Origin: Chloroflexota bacterium
Lineage (GTDB): Bacteria; Chloroflexota; Chloroflexia; QHBQ01
NCBI GenBank assembly: GCA_025355955.1
Contig: JANXYP010000263.1
Coordinates: forward strand, 1-59,533
DNA length: 59,533 nt
Direction: 5' to 3'
Position 1 is the stretch's first letter. Every line of letters starts with the position of its first letter. The notes beneath the pieces are model-generated. The model was not told the DNA's origin. It saw only the letters and a program-made list of their open reading frames with translations, and made no database searches. Of the stretch, positions 1 through 9,105 are shown piece by piece. Made by a program: the position numbers and the translations under genes.

Positions 1-131
1 CAGAATTAGGGCAGAATAGGGGTGGCTGGTTCATGTAGTCCTCCTCAAGACAGTGTTCTTGGTAACAAGGAGATTCTACATGAACCTGCTAACTTATTCT
101 AGTTCCTAACCGACCTTTCACGGTTATCCGC

Positions 132-262
132 ATACCTACCAACAACGGTTCGCCCCTACAGAAATACACGATCTCCTCGGCTAATTGGTAAAAGCTAGTT
201 GGGCCAGGGCGAACCGTTGTTCGCCCCTACAGAAAAACACGATTTCCTCGGCTAATTGATAT
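132..262. repeat. Two partial copies of the 93-bp palindromic element
   Basis: Two copies of a motif with the core GGGCGAAC...GTTCGCCC, each ending in GCTAATTG(G/A)TA. The left ends are worn, so they look like truncated members of the 93-94 bp element that is complete at 4914-5007. I see no gene in positions 1-308 apart from these repeats. Confidence 0.7.
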
Positions 263-308
263 AACTATCCCATAGCTACTACTCAATTCCCTGTATCAGT
301 CCTCATCT

Positions 309-1997
309 CTAGTATTTGCCTGCCAGCCACGCCCGCCAGTCGTTATCGAACTGGGTGAGGCTGACTGCGAACCCCTGGGTGAAGGCTTCGTCGAGGCCGT
401 TGCCAGCAACCAGGTAGCCGAGCATCGCGTTGAAGCGGTCACGGCCATATTTCTCTTGCAGATACTGTACCGCGCTGTAGGCTTGCTCGTAAGCGAGGCT
501 GACTTGCCCGCCAGTCACTTGCTGGAAGGCTGGGAAGCTGGCCCAGGCGAAGAAGCTGTTGCTGGTTCGCGCTTTGTGCAGGATTGCGGCGCGGTTGGCA
601 GCCTCGTAGCCGTCGGGGGAGATGCGGGCCGCCTCGTAGACGGCTAGCCCCTCGTTCAGCCAGTCGGGGCTGTCCGAGTGGTTCAATCCCAGGCTTGCCT
701 CTACCTGATGGGTGAACTCGTGGGCCATCAGGTTGACGTAGGAGGAGGCGGGCGCACCATTGTAGGCGGTCTTGATGCTCTGGCTGGGCATCGACCACCC
801 GCCCACCCACTGCGGCAAAGTCAACATCACCGAGTCTTGCAGCAGATCCTCACTGGGGTATAGCTTGACTTCCATTACACCAGGCGGCGCGGCGCCAAGG
901 TCGGCAGTGGTCTGCGCGTAGGTGTGCAATGAGGCGTTGAACAGCGCGTTGCCGATCGCCCGATTGCTGGTGAAGAAGTAAATACGGAAGTGCGCGTTCG
1001 CCAGCGTCTCGAAGTTCAGATCGTCGTAATACCACTGCCCGCCAAGCTGGACGAACACTACCTGGGCGCTGACGTTCCGCACCCCCTGCCCCACCAACTG
1101 TGAACGCTCGGTAAGCGTTCCTATAGCGTGGTCGCTGCCGGTAAGCTCTAGTGCGCCTAGTTCGAGCGCGTAGTAGCTGGTTGGGTGACTACGCAAATCG
1201 TCGAACCAGATGGTTTGCTCGGCGCGGAGTGTGCCAGCCTGGGGATCGACCGTATCAATGAAGCTATCGCCGTCCAGCTTGTTGACCGCCTGCTGCCGTT
1301 GGGCGAGTAGTGCAATGATACCGCTGCGGGCAGCAGCAACCGGACCGTTGTCGACATTCGCAGGTGCAGGCGCGGGCGCAAAAATCTGAGGAGTCGCCGT
1401 GGGTGGCGGGGTGATCGGCGCTGGCGCATTGGGTTGTACGGCAGCCCGCGTCGCTGCGGGGGCGGGGGGACGTATTGGAGCCGGGGTTGCAGTTGCGGCC
1501 AGGGGGTGCGGGCTGGCCGCTGTAGGTCGGGCGGCGCTCGGTGGCGCGGCAATGGCAACCACGGTGGGTTGGCGACCAGGTGGAACGGCAGTCGCAATGG
1601 TGGCTGGCACCGAAGTGATGGTGCTGGTTGGTACCCAGGCTAGCTTACTGAGAGCGGCGGCGCGATCCGTATGGCGTGGAGCCAGGAGCGGCGGGGTGTT
1701 GGCGAGTAGGGGGGTGGCAGCGAGGGTCGGTTGGCTGGCCGCGATGGGCATCACCGCCCTGTTCGCCTTAGGCGCAGGTTGTCCATAGGCGGGCGCGCTG
1801 GCCGCTGCCGGGGCAAAGTTCCCACCCTGGGACTGCCGCACCAACTGCGCCACGGTGATTGCCCCGCTGCGCTCAAAGGTAATCGAGCGCGTAAGCGGCG
1901 CAGGGCTGGCAAACAGGCCGTTAATGATCAACGCCAGCGAAGCCAGCGTCCAGAAGCAGATAAACAGGATGTGACTGAGCCGGGTTTGACGCTGCAT
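309..1997 (-). CDS. Membrane-anchored peptidase MA-like (gluzincin) protein
   Basis: A 562-residue protein, probably a cell-surface zinc metallopeptidase. Residues about 9-31 form one membrane segment or uncleaved signal. Residues about 60-215 are a low-complexity Ala/Pro/Thr linker of the kind that crosses a cell wall. The C-terminal part carries HEFTH at 426-430 and a downstream WLNEG with Glu449, the HExxH...E zinc pattern of the peptidase-MA-like superfamily. The ATG at 1997 is preceded by GAAGGATG. It lies alone between repeats and the MFS gene. The metal-binding residues are intact, so activity is plausible. The substrate cannot be told from sequence; the family assignment rests on the motif and its context. 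Confidence 0.8.
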   Translation of the reverse strand: MQRQTRLSHILFICFWTLASLALIINGLFASPAPLTRSITFERSGAITVAQLVRQSQGGNFAPAAASAPAYGQPAPKANRAVMPIAASQPTLAATPLLANTPPLLAPRHTDRAAALSKLAWVPTSTITSVPATIATAVPPGRQPTVVAIAAPPSAARPTAASPHPLAATATPAPIRPPAPAATRAAVQPNAPAPITPPPTATPQIFAPAPAPANVDNGPVAAARSGIIALLAQRQQAVNKLDGDSFIDTVDPQAGTLRAEQTIWFDDLRSHPTSYYALELGALELTGSDHAIGTLTERSQLVGQGVRNVSAQVVFVQLGGQWYYDDLNFETLANAHFRIYFFTSNRAIGNALFNASLHTYAQTTADLGAAPPGVMEVKLYPSEDLLQDSVMLTLPQWVGGWSMPSQSIKTAYNGAPASSYVNLMAHEFTHQVEASLGLNHSDSPDWLNEGLAVYEAARISPDGYEAANRAAILHKARTSNSFFAWASFPAFQQVTGGQVSLAYEQAYSAVQYLQEKYGRDRFNAMLGYLVAGNGLDEAFTQGFAVSLTQFDNDWRAWLAGKY

Positions 1998-2101
1998 ATT
2001 ACATCCTTCATCCCCTTAAGGTGGCAAGTGGTGTACGCAAAGGCTTAGACCACGGCTCCTTACTCCTTGTTAACTGATTGTAGCACGTCGCCTACAGCCT
2101 G

Positions 2102-3523
2102 TCAACCAGCTTGCTCCAGATCCGCGCCGATGGCGACTTCCTCCTCGCGCACCTTGTGTTCGCGCACCTTGGTCAAAAACAGGATGCCTAGCAGGAAATA
2201 GACCGCCGCGCCCGCGAAGATCGCCCCGTACTCCGCGTCGTAGTTGCCGTTAGTGGCGAAGATGGCCGCCAGTATGCCACCGAGCAGCGGCGCGATCGCC
2301 TGCGGCATCGCGGTTGCCAGATTGCTCACCCCCATGTACTTGCCCGCCTGGCTGCGCGGGATCAGGTCCGTCACCATTGCCCAGTCAACTGCGGTGAAGG
2401 TGCCATACGCTAGCCCGATGAAGATGGCGGCCAGCAGCACCATGCCCAAATCACGAACAAAGATGAACGGCAGCACGCCGATGATGCCGAGCACACCGCT
2501 AAGGGCAATCAGCGGCTTGCGGCCAAAACGGTCGGATAGCGTCCCCGACACCATCGCGGCGATGAAGGCGAACATAATCACAATTGCCAGCAGCATACTG
2601 ACCGCCTGCGATGGCGTACCGATGGTGAGGCCGAACAGCTTGTAGCCCTGCGGCTTGATCACATCCTGCATCCAGTAGAGCGCGTAGGTGCTGACCGTGG
2701 CGATGCCGGTTAGCGTCCAGGTGCGGGCGAATAGCAGCCAGACGAAATCGGGGTACTTCTTGGCCTCGATGCTGAAGACGGCGAGCAGGCGACGACCGCC
2801 TTTGACCTCGGAAGGCTGGATGCGACCGGGCGGTGGGGGTGGTTCGTGCAGGAAAAATAGGGTGATCAGGGCGCAGACGGCGACCAGCACGATAATGGTC
2901 AGCATCGCGCCGGTGAGGTTCTTATGCACGTCGAAGAAGACCGCCAGGGCCAGCCCGCTTGCCACTGTGCCAAGCATCTGCATCCCACCCAGCACGCCGC
3001 TGGCTTTGCCCCGATCAAGCTCCGGCACCATGTCGGGCAGCAGGCCATGATATGGCCCGTAGGCGGTGTTGGAAACGAACTGCAGAGCGCAGTACATCAG
3101 GAAGAAGGCGAACCAACCCAGGATTACCGCCAGGGTCAGCCCGCCGAGGGTGATCAGGGTAAGGATGCTGCCGACCGCGATGAAGGGCATCCGCTTGCCA
3201 ATCGGCGACTTGAAGCTGTCGCTCCAGGTGCCGAACATCGGTTGCGAGAGCGCCGCCAGGGTCAGGCCGGTGAAACTCACAATCGCCAACGTTGTTACCT
3301 TCACGTCGCCATCGAAGACGAACGGGCCGAAGGCGAGTTTGCCATTCACCAGCAGCTGGTTGGTCAGCGTCTGGTTGACCGCTGGCAGGATGATTACGCC
3401 GATCGCTCCCCACAGGAAGCTGAACGCCAGTTGGTAGGAACTGAACACGATGTAATCGAGGAAGCGCATCCGCTTCAGCCCGCTGCCAGCGCCCACCTTT
3501 ACCGCCCCACTTGTCGTTGCCAT
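2102..3523 (-). CDS. MFS transporter, SLC45/sugar-cation symporter-like
   Basis: A polytopic membrane protein of 473 residues with about 12 hydrophobic segments. The loop after helix 2 reads QPMFGTWSDSFKSPIGKRMP, the MFS motif A region. The spacing to helix 3 and the Arg/Lys-Pro ending resemble the SLC45/sucrose and glycoside-pentoside-hexuronide type of symporter. A second SDRFGRKPL motif begins the C-terminal half. I start at the ATG at 3523 because it has AGGAGGT 7 bases upstream; an upstream in-frame ATG at 3556 lacks a ribosome site. The substrate is unknown, a sugar being the most likely guess. It appears monocistronic, with tandem promoters just upstream. Confidence 0.85.
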   Translation of the reverse strand: MATTSGAVKVGAGSGLKRMRFLDYIVFSSYQLAFSFLWGAIGVIILPAVNQTLTNQLLVNGKLAFGPFVFDGDVKVTTLAIVSFTGLTLAALSQPMFGTWSDSFKSPIGKRMPFIAVGSILTLITLGGLTLAVILGWFAFFLMYCALQFVSNTAYGPYHGLLPDMVPELDRGKASGVLGGMQMLGTVASGLALAVFFDVHKNLTGAMLTIIVLVAVCALITLFFLHEPPPPPGRIQPSEVKGGRRLLAVFSIEAKKYPDFVWLLFARTWTLTGIATVSTYALYWMQDVIKPQGYKLFGLTIGTPSQAVSMLLAIVIMFAFIAAMVSGTLSDRFGRKPLIALSGVLGIIGVLPFIFVRDLGMVLLAAIFIGLAYGTFTAVDWAMVTDLIPRSQAGKYMGVSNLATAMPQAIAPLLGGILAAIFATNGNYDAEYGAIFAGAAVYFLLGILFLTKVREHKVREEEVAIGADLEQAG

Positions 3524-3580
3524 CGCTCGTACCTCCTGGTTGGGCAGGGCGAACAACGGCTCGCCCCTACGGATGTCGCT

Positions 3581-3609
3581 ATTATACCACTGTTGCGGCT
3601 ATTATAGCA
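3581..3609 (-). promoter_or_regulatory. Two tandem extended -10 promoters for the MFS gene
   Basis: On the minus strand TGGTATAAT (3581-3589) and TGCTATAAT (3601-3609) lie exactly 20 bp apart. Both match the extended -10 form TGnTATAAT. No good -35 box is seen. The leader then crosses a GGGCGAAC palindrome at about 3545-3570. Plus-strand positions 3610-3875 before the SLH gene contain a repeated ATTACCTAT motif but no promoter I can call. Confidence 0.55.
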
Positions 3610-3875
3610 CAAGGTGATGGGAAATACAAGGGGTATTTTATACATTTTTTGGATTGCTGTTTAGTGCATTTTAGCTTGCCCTTCACCACCCCGTACCTTT
3701 ATCCCACAGACCTATTACCTATATGGCGTGTGACTTATTACCTATGGTTGATCAGGCGTGTTGCAGATATGATTAGCCAAGCGGTGGAGTATATCTGATG
3801 ACGCAATAGCGCAACCAGCGTCGTTTGAAGTTGAGTTCATTCAGCATTAAACCCAAAGAAAAAGGAGCATAGTAA

Positions 3876-4667
3876 ATGGGTACCAACAGAGTTAAGGTTA
3901 TCGTAATTGTCGCATTGGGGCTGGCTGCCCTGATCGCATTGAGCGCGGGCAAGGGCGCAGTTTATGCCAGCGCATCGGCTGCGGGAGCCAAAGCCGCCTT
4001 GCCAAAGGCAGTGCCGACTAACACCGGGGTTGCCACAACTCCGACCAGAGGCATCCCCACCGCGCTGCCGAGCGTGCTGCCCACTGCGCTGGCGACCGAA
4101 TGCGCCAACCCATTTGTGGATATTGACGGCAACGTTTTCTATGGGGCAATCCACTTCCTCAACTGCGCGGGCATGATCAGCGGCACTGATACTACCCACT
4201 ACAGCCCAGCGCAGACCGCCACTCGCGCCCAGTTCGCCCGCATCGTCACTCTGGCCTTCGGCGTGCCACTGATCCCACCCAGCGGCCAGACGTTCATTGA
4301 TGTGCCGTCCGGTTACTTCGGCTATCTGTACATCGAGAACGGCTATGCGGCGCACCTCCTCAGCGGTTACACCGCATCACAGTGCGCGGCGGCTAATGCG
4401 GCCTTCCCTTGCTATCTGCCCAACCGTCCCATCACCCGCGCCGAGCTTACCCGCCTGGTGGTTGGCGCGGCCCACTATATCCTCATCAATCCGCCCAACC
4501 CAGACTTTGTGGACGTGCCGAACGACAACTTCGCCTATCAGTACATCGAGACTGCCTATAACAAGGGCGTGGTACACGGCATTGACACAACCCACTTTGC
4601 GCCGAACCGCAACATCCGCCGCGATGAGATGGCCCAGATCATCTATGCAGGGGTGATTACGCCGTAA
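3876..4667 (+). CDS. S-layer homology (SLH) domain surface protein
   Basis: A 263-residue secreted protein. The N-terminus (about 1-37) is a signal peptide: basic MGTNRVK, a hydrophobic core, then small residues. A short Thr/Pro/Ala linker follows, then three SLH repeats at about 85-135, 145-200 and 205-260. These are recognisable by F.D(I/V), the Y..I....G.. core and the (T/I)R.(Q/E).A/M.(I/L) ending. SLH triplets bind secondary cell-wall polymers, often when these are pyruvylated. The protein is little more than an anchor, with no catalytic domain. AAAGGAG precedes the ATG by 9 bases. The csaB gene at 7645-9105 is the expected partner for this anchoring. Confidence 0.9.
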   Translation: MGTNRVKVIVIVALGLAALIALSAGKGAVYASASAAGAKAALPKAVPTNTGVATTPTRGIPTALPSVLPTALATECANPFVDIDGNVFYGAIHFLNCAGMISGTDTTHYSPAQTATRAQFARIVTLAFGVPLIPPSGQTFIDVPSGYFGYLYIENGYAAHLLSGYTASQCAAANAAFPCYLPNRPITRAELTRLVVGAAHYILINPPNPDFVDVPNDNFAYQYIETAYNKGVVHGIDTTHFAPNRNIRRDEMAQIIYAGVITP

Positions 4668-4716
4668 GCCAGCGCTGAGTGCTGGGTGCTGAGTTGTGAT
4701 AGCGGCGGTGTAGTTT

Positions 4717-4790
4717 GCCCTGCCGCTGGGAGGAGTAGGGGTGGGTGCGTGTCGTGCTGCATAGACCCACCCCATTCCCTCCCGGCAGGC
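4717..4790. repeat. Long imperfect palindrome after the SLH gene
   Basis: The arms pair as GGGGTGGGT (4738-4746) with ACCCACCCC (4765-4773), extended by GGGAGG/CCTCCC and CCTGCCG/CGGCAGG on the outside. It could act as a strong RNA hairpin behind the SLH gene, but no T-run follows, so a terminator role is not secure. A worn 7-bp GAGTGCT repeat precedes it at about 4673-4695. Confidence 0.6.
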
Positions 4791-4913
4791 TAAGAGCTTA
4801 TTATTACAACCGTAGATAGGAAAACCAGCCAACGAATTAGGTTCAACGGAGAAGCGGAGAAAACGGATTGCGCGTATCGGCTCGACCTCATCAACTTGCC
4901 ATCTATGGTTGTA

Positions 4914-5007
4914 ATACCAATTAGCCGTGGTGCCGCTATAATTTCTGTAGGGGCGAACCGTTGTTCGCCCCGGCCCAATTTATACTATCTGCTCGGCTAC
5001 TTGGTAT
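4914..5007. mobile_element. 94-bp MITE-like element, complete copy
   Basis: The ends are inverted repeats: ATACCAATTAGCCG at 4914-4927 and CGGCTACTTGGTAT at 4994-5007. The centre is the palindrome GGGCGAACCGTTGTTCGCCC. It has no reading frame, and its length and ends match copies at 14069, 14241, 53550 and 53708. That is the pattern of a non-autonomous inverted-repeat element. Confidence 0.75.
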
Positions 5008-5097
5008 AATATTATCCGAAAAATCGTCCCTTGTTCGTAGGGGCGAACCGTTGTTCGCCCTGGCTCCATCTATAGCAGCACCATCGCTAACTGGTAT
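5008..5097. mobile_element. Second MITE-like copy with a worn left end
   Basis: This copy directly follows the previous one. It carries the same GGGCGAAC core and ends in CGCTAACTGGTAT at 5085-5097. The left inverted repeat is degenerate, suggesting nested or successive insertion. Confidence 0.55.
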
Positions 5098-5253
5098 TAC
5101 CAATTATTGGGTGGTTAGCTCCCTTACCAGGACGGGCCACCACCCGCACCTACGTTCACCCAATAACTTGTATCACACTCATGCCTCGTTACTACCGGAA
5201 GCGAACCAAGCCAGATTAGCGTCAGGATTTATCGTAATCGCCGATAAGAGTTA

Positions 5254-5330
5254 CGTCACGTTCTTGCCGAGTAAGCGTTCGGTAGCGGCGAACCATAGTT
5301 CGCCCCGGTCAGTTATGCAAGAATGTGACG
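5254..5330. mobile_element. 77-bp element with TCACGTTCTTGC ends
   Basis: Inverted ends CGTCACGTTCTTGC (5254-5267) and GCAAGAATGTGACG (5317-5330) enclose a GGCGAAC...GTTCGCC core. The same ends occur at 11125-11342. It is a second family that shares the core palindrome but has different termini. The gap 4668-5348 holds these elements and no gene that I can see. Confidence 0.65.
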
Positions 5331-5348
5331 CACACCTCCGGTAAGGGT

Positions 5349-6464
5349 TTAGCCAGCGGGCAGCAAATCCTCTTTCGCCAGCAATAGCGCCAGGTAGCCA
5401 GCGGCGCTCTCCAACAGCCTCACATCGTTGTCACGCAGATTACGGGCGGGGATGAAGCGAGCAATGCCGATCTGTCCGATCACCTGCCCGCGTAGCAGGA
5501 TGGGGGCCGAAGCCACGTTACCGATGCCGATTTGGATCAGCCATTCCTGCCCCGTCGCTTTGACACTCTCCACGTTTGCCAGCAGCAGCGGTTCATCGTT
5601 GCGTAGCGTACTAACCCATTCCGAGTTCACGATCTTGTCGATATTCTGCTCGACGAAGTTGGTCTGCATTGCCCGCACTACCGGGTCGCTGTGAAACAGC
5701 GCCGCCAGGCGTAGCGTTGCGTCATCCTGAAGCAACACGGCGCAGACTCCGCCCATGAAGCGTCCGATCGTCTCCGTCACCCGCACAATAATCTGCTCGA
5801 CTGGCTCACCGCTGGTACACTCGCGGCTGATGCTGTGCAGACAAGCGAGATAAGATTTGCGGTTGCTGCGATTGAGCAGGTTCCAATGATGCAATACCGC
5901 ACCCAGCGTTAGCGCAGCGACGGTTTGGGCCAGCTCCACCTCTTCGCTGCCCCACGCTTTGTACTTGTAGCTCTGCAAGTGCAATGCGCCATATACCTGG
6001 CTGCCCGCCACAAACGGGACATCGAGCAGGGTGTGGACGCGCGGCGGGTCGTGGCCGAGGGTGACAACCTGATATTCATGCTCCTCATCTAGCCGCCAGT
6101 TATCCACCAGCATGGGCTTCCCGCTGCGTACCGCTGGCTCCATGCGGCTATCCGCCAGCTTGATCCGAAAGCGATAGCGCTGCGGGGTAACCTCCTTGCC
6201 GTCCAACACGGCAAATATGTGTTCGATCTCATCATCCTCACGGTGGTAGAGCGAGATCATAAACGCATCGGCGGCGAACAGCGGCATAATCGCACTATAG
6301 ATTTGCCGCGCCAAATCTACCATGCTCTGCTGCTGGTTAACCGCCACGGTAAGCTGGCGCAGACATTCGTGCCAGCGCTGCTGCTCCGCCGCCTTGGCGC
6401 TGATGTCGGCGATGGGAGCGGCCTCGCTGGGCGCGCTATCGCCGTTCTGATTTTCTTCATCCAC
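5349..6464 (-). CDS. Double GAF-domain protein
   Basis: A soluble protein of 371 residues. After a disordered acidic N-terminus (1-30) there are two GAF-like domains, about 45-190 and 215-365. The first has the pattern LLDVPFVAGSQVYGALHLQS and the second ASAPILLRGQVIGQIGIARF, both typical of the GAF beta-5/beta-6 strands. GAF domains bind small molecules or chromophores. No kinase, cyclase or HTH output domain is attached, so it may act as a separate sensor or a partner protein. The start is a GTG with GGAGGA about 10 bases upstream, and TATAAT lies at 6488-6493. The ligand and partner are unknown. Confidence 0.85.
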   Translation of the reverse strand: MDEENQNGDSAPSEAAPIADISAKAAEQQRWHECLRQLTVAVNQQQSMVDLARQIYSAIMPLFAADAFMISLYHREDDEIEHIFAVLDGKEVTPQRYRFRIKLADSRMEPAVRSGKPMLVDNWRLDEEHEYQVVTLGHDPPRVHTLLDVPFVAGSQVYGALHLQSYKYKAWGSEEVELAQTVAALTLGAVLHHWNLLNRSNRKSYLACLHSISRECTSGEPVEQIIVRVTETIGRFMGGVCAVLLQDDATLRLAALFHSDPVVRAMQTNFVEQNIDKIVNSEWVSTLRNDEPLLLANVESVKATGQEWLIQIGIGNVASAPILLRGQVIGQIGIARFIPARNLRDNDVRLLESAAGYLALLLAKEDLLPAG

Positions 6465-6671
6465 TCGGTGGTTTCCTCCCCACCGTAATTATATCCCACT
6501 GCCACCCCCAAAGTATACCAGTCATGGGTAAGAATAAGAACAAAGTACCATTGCCTCCTACTGGTCACCATTCCACGTACAATAGTTGGTAGGGCTGCCC
6601 AACATCGAAGATAAGGTATTGTGTCGAGGGCAATAGATGAGTCATATTGCAGCTTTCACCTGTTCCCGCGC

Positions 6672-7676
6672 TTATTCCTTGCTCTCTGCAGTGGGGGTAT
6701 ACGGTGCGGCGGCCTCGGCCTTACGCTCAGGGCGTAGGTATAGGGCAAGACCGACCCAAACCGCCTCGGCGGCCATCCACCAGACGCGGCTGAACAGGGC
6801 CAGGCCGCCCGCGATGGCGATAGGGACGCTGGCAAGCGCGGTCAGCATCTTAATCAGGGTGAACTCGCGGATGCCCCAGCCGTCGGGGAAGGTCAGGCCG
6901 AAGATGGCGATGGTCAGAGCAGTGATGTAGATGCCGCTGAGGTTGAACAATTGTCCCGCTGCGGGGAAGATAGCATTGACCACCAGGTAGAAGGTGAAGC
7001 CATTGAGCAGCCAGTTGAGCAGATAAGGGGCGATCAGCTGCATCATGTCGCCCAGGTGCAGGGCGAGACGCACCGGCTTGCGGCCAAAGCGGGCCAGTAG
7101 GAAGTTGAGCAGGGTGAGGAAGACGCGCGGTTCGAGCATGATCAGGCTGCCCGCGCCGAGCGCAATCAGGTAGAAAGTGACATTACCCACGCCAATGGTG
7201 AACGCAACCCAGACCAGGCCGATGAGTGCGCCGCTGGCAACCAGCAGCCCCAGTTCCAACAGTACGCTGATCGCCGCCACCCCCGCCTCTACCCCGTTCT
7301 CCTCGGCCATAATCGCCCGCCCAATGCTGCCCAAAAACGGGCCAGGCAGGTAGCGGGCCAGGCCGGAGATGAAGTAGATGTGAATACTGCGGGCGATGCT
7401 CAATTTACCGCCCAGCTTGTAGACGATCTGCCACCAGCCGAAGACGGAGAGGAATGGGCGGGCAACCAGCGGCAGGGCGGAGAGCGCCAGGTAGCCGTAA
7501 TCGAGTCGTAGATGCTGCTTGCTGAGATCGTTCCAGCCGGTGATTAGCTCGTAGACAAAGAAGACCAGCACCAGGCCGATGAGGCTAACCTGCAGGATGA
7601 TGCGCCCACGTGGGCTGCGCGCCCAGGCCAGTGCCGCCGCCAATCTACCTCGCTCCAGCTTCGATGATGTCTGCAT
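6672..7676 (-). CDS. Lysylphosphatidylglycerol synthase-like (UPF0104) membrane protein
   Basis: A polytopic protein of 334 residues with about 8 hydrophobic helices. The segments SIHIYFISGLARYLPGPFLG and FPDGWGIREFTL correspond to the conserved motifs of the LPG_synthase_TM/AglD family (often R.LPG and G.RE). Members act as aminoacyl-phospholipid flippase domains or as companions of polysaccharide glycosyltransferases. No aminoacyl-transfer domain is present, so the second role fits better. The gene overlaps the 3' end of csaB by 32 bp and ends a minus-strand polysaccharide operon. Specific function unknown. Confidence 0.8.
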   Translation of the reverse strand: MQTSSKLERGRLAAALAWARSPRGRIILQVSLIGLVLVFFVYELITGWNDLSKQHLRLDYGYLALSALPLVARPFLSVFGWWQIVYKLGGKLSIARSIHIYFISGLARYLPGPFLGSIGRAIMAEENGVEAGVAAISVLLELGLLVASGALIGLVWVAFTIGVGNVTFYLIALGAGSLIMLEPRVFLTLLNFLLARFGRKPVRLALHLGDMMQLIAPYLLNWLLNGFTFYLVVNAIFPAAGQLFNLSGIYITALTIAIFGLTFPDGWGIREFTLIKMLTALASVPIAIAGGLALFSRVWWMAAEAVWVGLALYLRPERKAEAAAPYTPTAESKE

Positions 7677-9105
7677 TCAGAATTGCCTTTCGCTTCAGTT
7701 CCGTCGCCCTAACCGCGATTTGGTGGGCAACCGCCGCACGCTGCGGCCACAGTTGTGCCGCCTTGTCCAGCAGGGCGGCAGGGTTAGTCACTGGCAGGGT
7801 CCACTCGTCCGCGCCCAGTTGGGCCATGAAGCTGCTAACCTTGCGGTCGTAGCTAAGAGCGAGCAGTGGGCGGCCCATCGCTGCGCCCAGGATTAGCCCA
7901 TGCAGCCTCATCGCCACCACCACATCGGCCAATCCAATGATGCCCATCACCGTTGCGGGGTGCTGCTCACCGATCAATTCATGGCTGTGTTCGGCATTGT
8001 GCATCCGCCGCCGCACCGCCGCCGCTACCTTGCGATCGACCGCATCGAACGGCACGAACAGCGCCTCGGCCTGCCACGCGCTGACGCAGTAATCGGCAAG
8101 CTGGGCCAGCGCCTCGACCGTGGCCTGGTAAAGCTGCTCCGCCGGTGCCGACCATGCTCCGAATCGCTCCCGCACGCTGACCGGCAGCAAATAACCGGGG
8201 CGTAGACCGCTGCCCAGTTGAGGGTCGAGTGGTCGCCTTATGGCGAAAACTACGAGTGCTGAGTGCTGAGTGCTGAGTGCTGAGTTGGTCGCACTCTCTC
8301 TCCCTTGCAACAGGGGGTGGTTGGCTGCACTCTCCCTCCCCTGCAACAGGGGGTGGTTGGCTGCACTCTCCCTCCCCTGCAACAGGGGAGGGTTGGGTAG
8401 GGGAGTTGCCGCACCCTTTATATATACGCCAGCCTCTTGCAAAACCTTCAGCGCATCGTCGCGGGTGGCGGGGCGTAGGGCGAGAGCGGGATCGGCAGTG
8501 ACTACTACGCGCTGCATTGGCGCGCCGACACGTGCCAGCAAATCAGCCGAGGCTTGATCGCGCACGGTAATGCCATGCGCCGCTCGCGCCGCCCGCGCTG
8601 TCAGCCAGCGGCCCAGCTTCGTTCCCAGCGGGCCAACCCCCACCCCGCTCCACACTACCCGCTTGCCCAGTCGCCGCGCCAGCAGGGGATAGAGCAGGAA
8701 CGATGGCAGATTCCACGCGCTGGTCACATCCTGCACCGTGCCACCGCCGCCCAAAACGAAGGTGTCACTGCCCATCAGCGCGGCACGGAGGTGGAGCGGA
8801 CTGCGCTTGACCGCCCTTATCCCATGCAGCCTTGCAGTCTGCTCAGGATTGACCGACAGGGCGGTAATCGGCAAATCAGGATTGCGCTCACGCAGCATCT
8901 GCACCAGCGCGGCCAGCACTGCCTCGTCGCCCACATTGCCACCGCCGTACCAGCCGGATAGAAGTACACCATTACTCCTCCCCCGCCGTGAGGAGTGCGC
9001 TATACCCCTCCCCCACCAGGGGAGGTTGGGAGAGGGTCCGAATGGCGTTTCACGCACCCGCCCCCTACCCCTCCCGCTGGGAGGGGAGTTACGTCGGTCC
9101 ATCAT
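7645..9105 (-). CDS. csaB: Polysaccharide pyruvyl transferase CsaB with repeat insertions
   Basis: This enzyme transfers pyruvate from PEP to a cell-wall polymer, making the ligand of SLH domains. The family core begins at about residue 45 (GVLLSGWYGGGNVGDEAVL). GSDTFVLGGGGTVQD follows near 112-126, and the C-terminal half has MRLHGLILGAAMGRPLLALS. Two stretches are foreign to the family. Residues 1-44 are made from a GC-rich palindrome, and residues about 229-285 contain three copies of NHPLLQGRESA-like sequence plus NSALSTQHSAL, a translated heptamer repeat. Both keep the frame. The first ATG overlaps the upstream epimerase stop as ATGA, supporting translation through the N-terminal insert; a downstream start cannot be excluded. 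Activity despite the internal insert is likely only if it forms a surface loop. Confidence 0.88.
   Translation of the reverse strand: MMDRRNSPPSGRGRGRVRETPFGPSPNLPWWGRGIAHSSRRGRSNGVLLSGWYGGGNVGDEAVLAALVQMLRERNPDLPITALSVNPEQTARLHGIRAVKRSPLHLRAALMGSDTFVLGGGGTVQDVTSAWNLPSFLLYPLLARRLGKRVVWSGVGVGPLGTKLGRWLTARAARAAHGITVRDQASADLLARVGAPMQRVVVTADPALALRPATRDDALKVLQEAGVYIKGAATPLPNPPLLQGRESAANHPLLQGRESAANHPLLQGRESATNSALSTQHSALVVFAIRRPLDPQLGSGLRPGYLLPVSVRERFGAWSAPAEQLYQATVEALAQLADYCVSAWQAEALFVPFDAVDRKVAAAVRRRMHNAEHSHELIGEQHPATVMGIIGLADVVVAMRLHGLILGAAMGRPLLALSYDRKVSSFMAQLGADEWTLPVTNPAALLDKAAQLWPQRAAVAHQIAVRATELKRKAILNADIIEAGAR
8254..8410. repeat. In-frame heptamer and palindrome array inside csaB
   Basis: Four to five copies of the 7-mer GAGTGCT (8254-8285) are followed by three tandem units of about 36 bp, each containing CCCCTGCAACAGGGG or a close variant. 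All are read through in the csaB frame. A second palindromic insert lies at about 8975-9090 at the 5' end of the same gene. Confidence 0.8.

Noticed and set aside
309-1997. Genes on the opposite strand of the Ala/Pro-rich linker
   Set aside because: The long opposite frames come from GC-rich codon bias, have no ribosome sites and no recognisable domains.
8254-8410. CRISPR-like array
   Set aside because: The units are tandem without unique spacers, are read in frame in csaB, and there are no cas genes.
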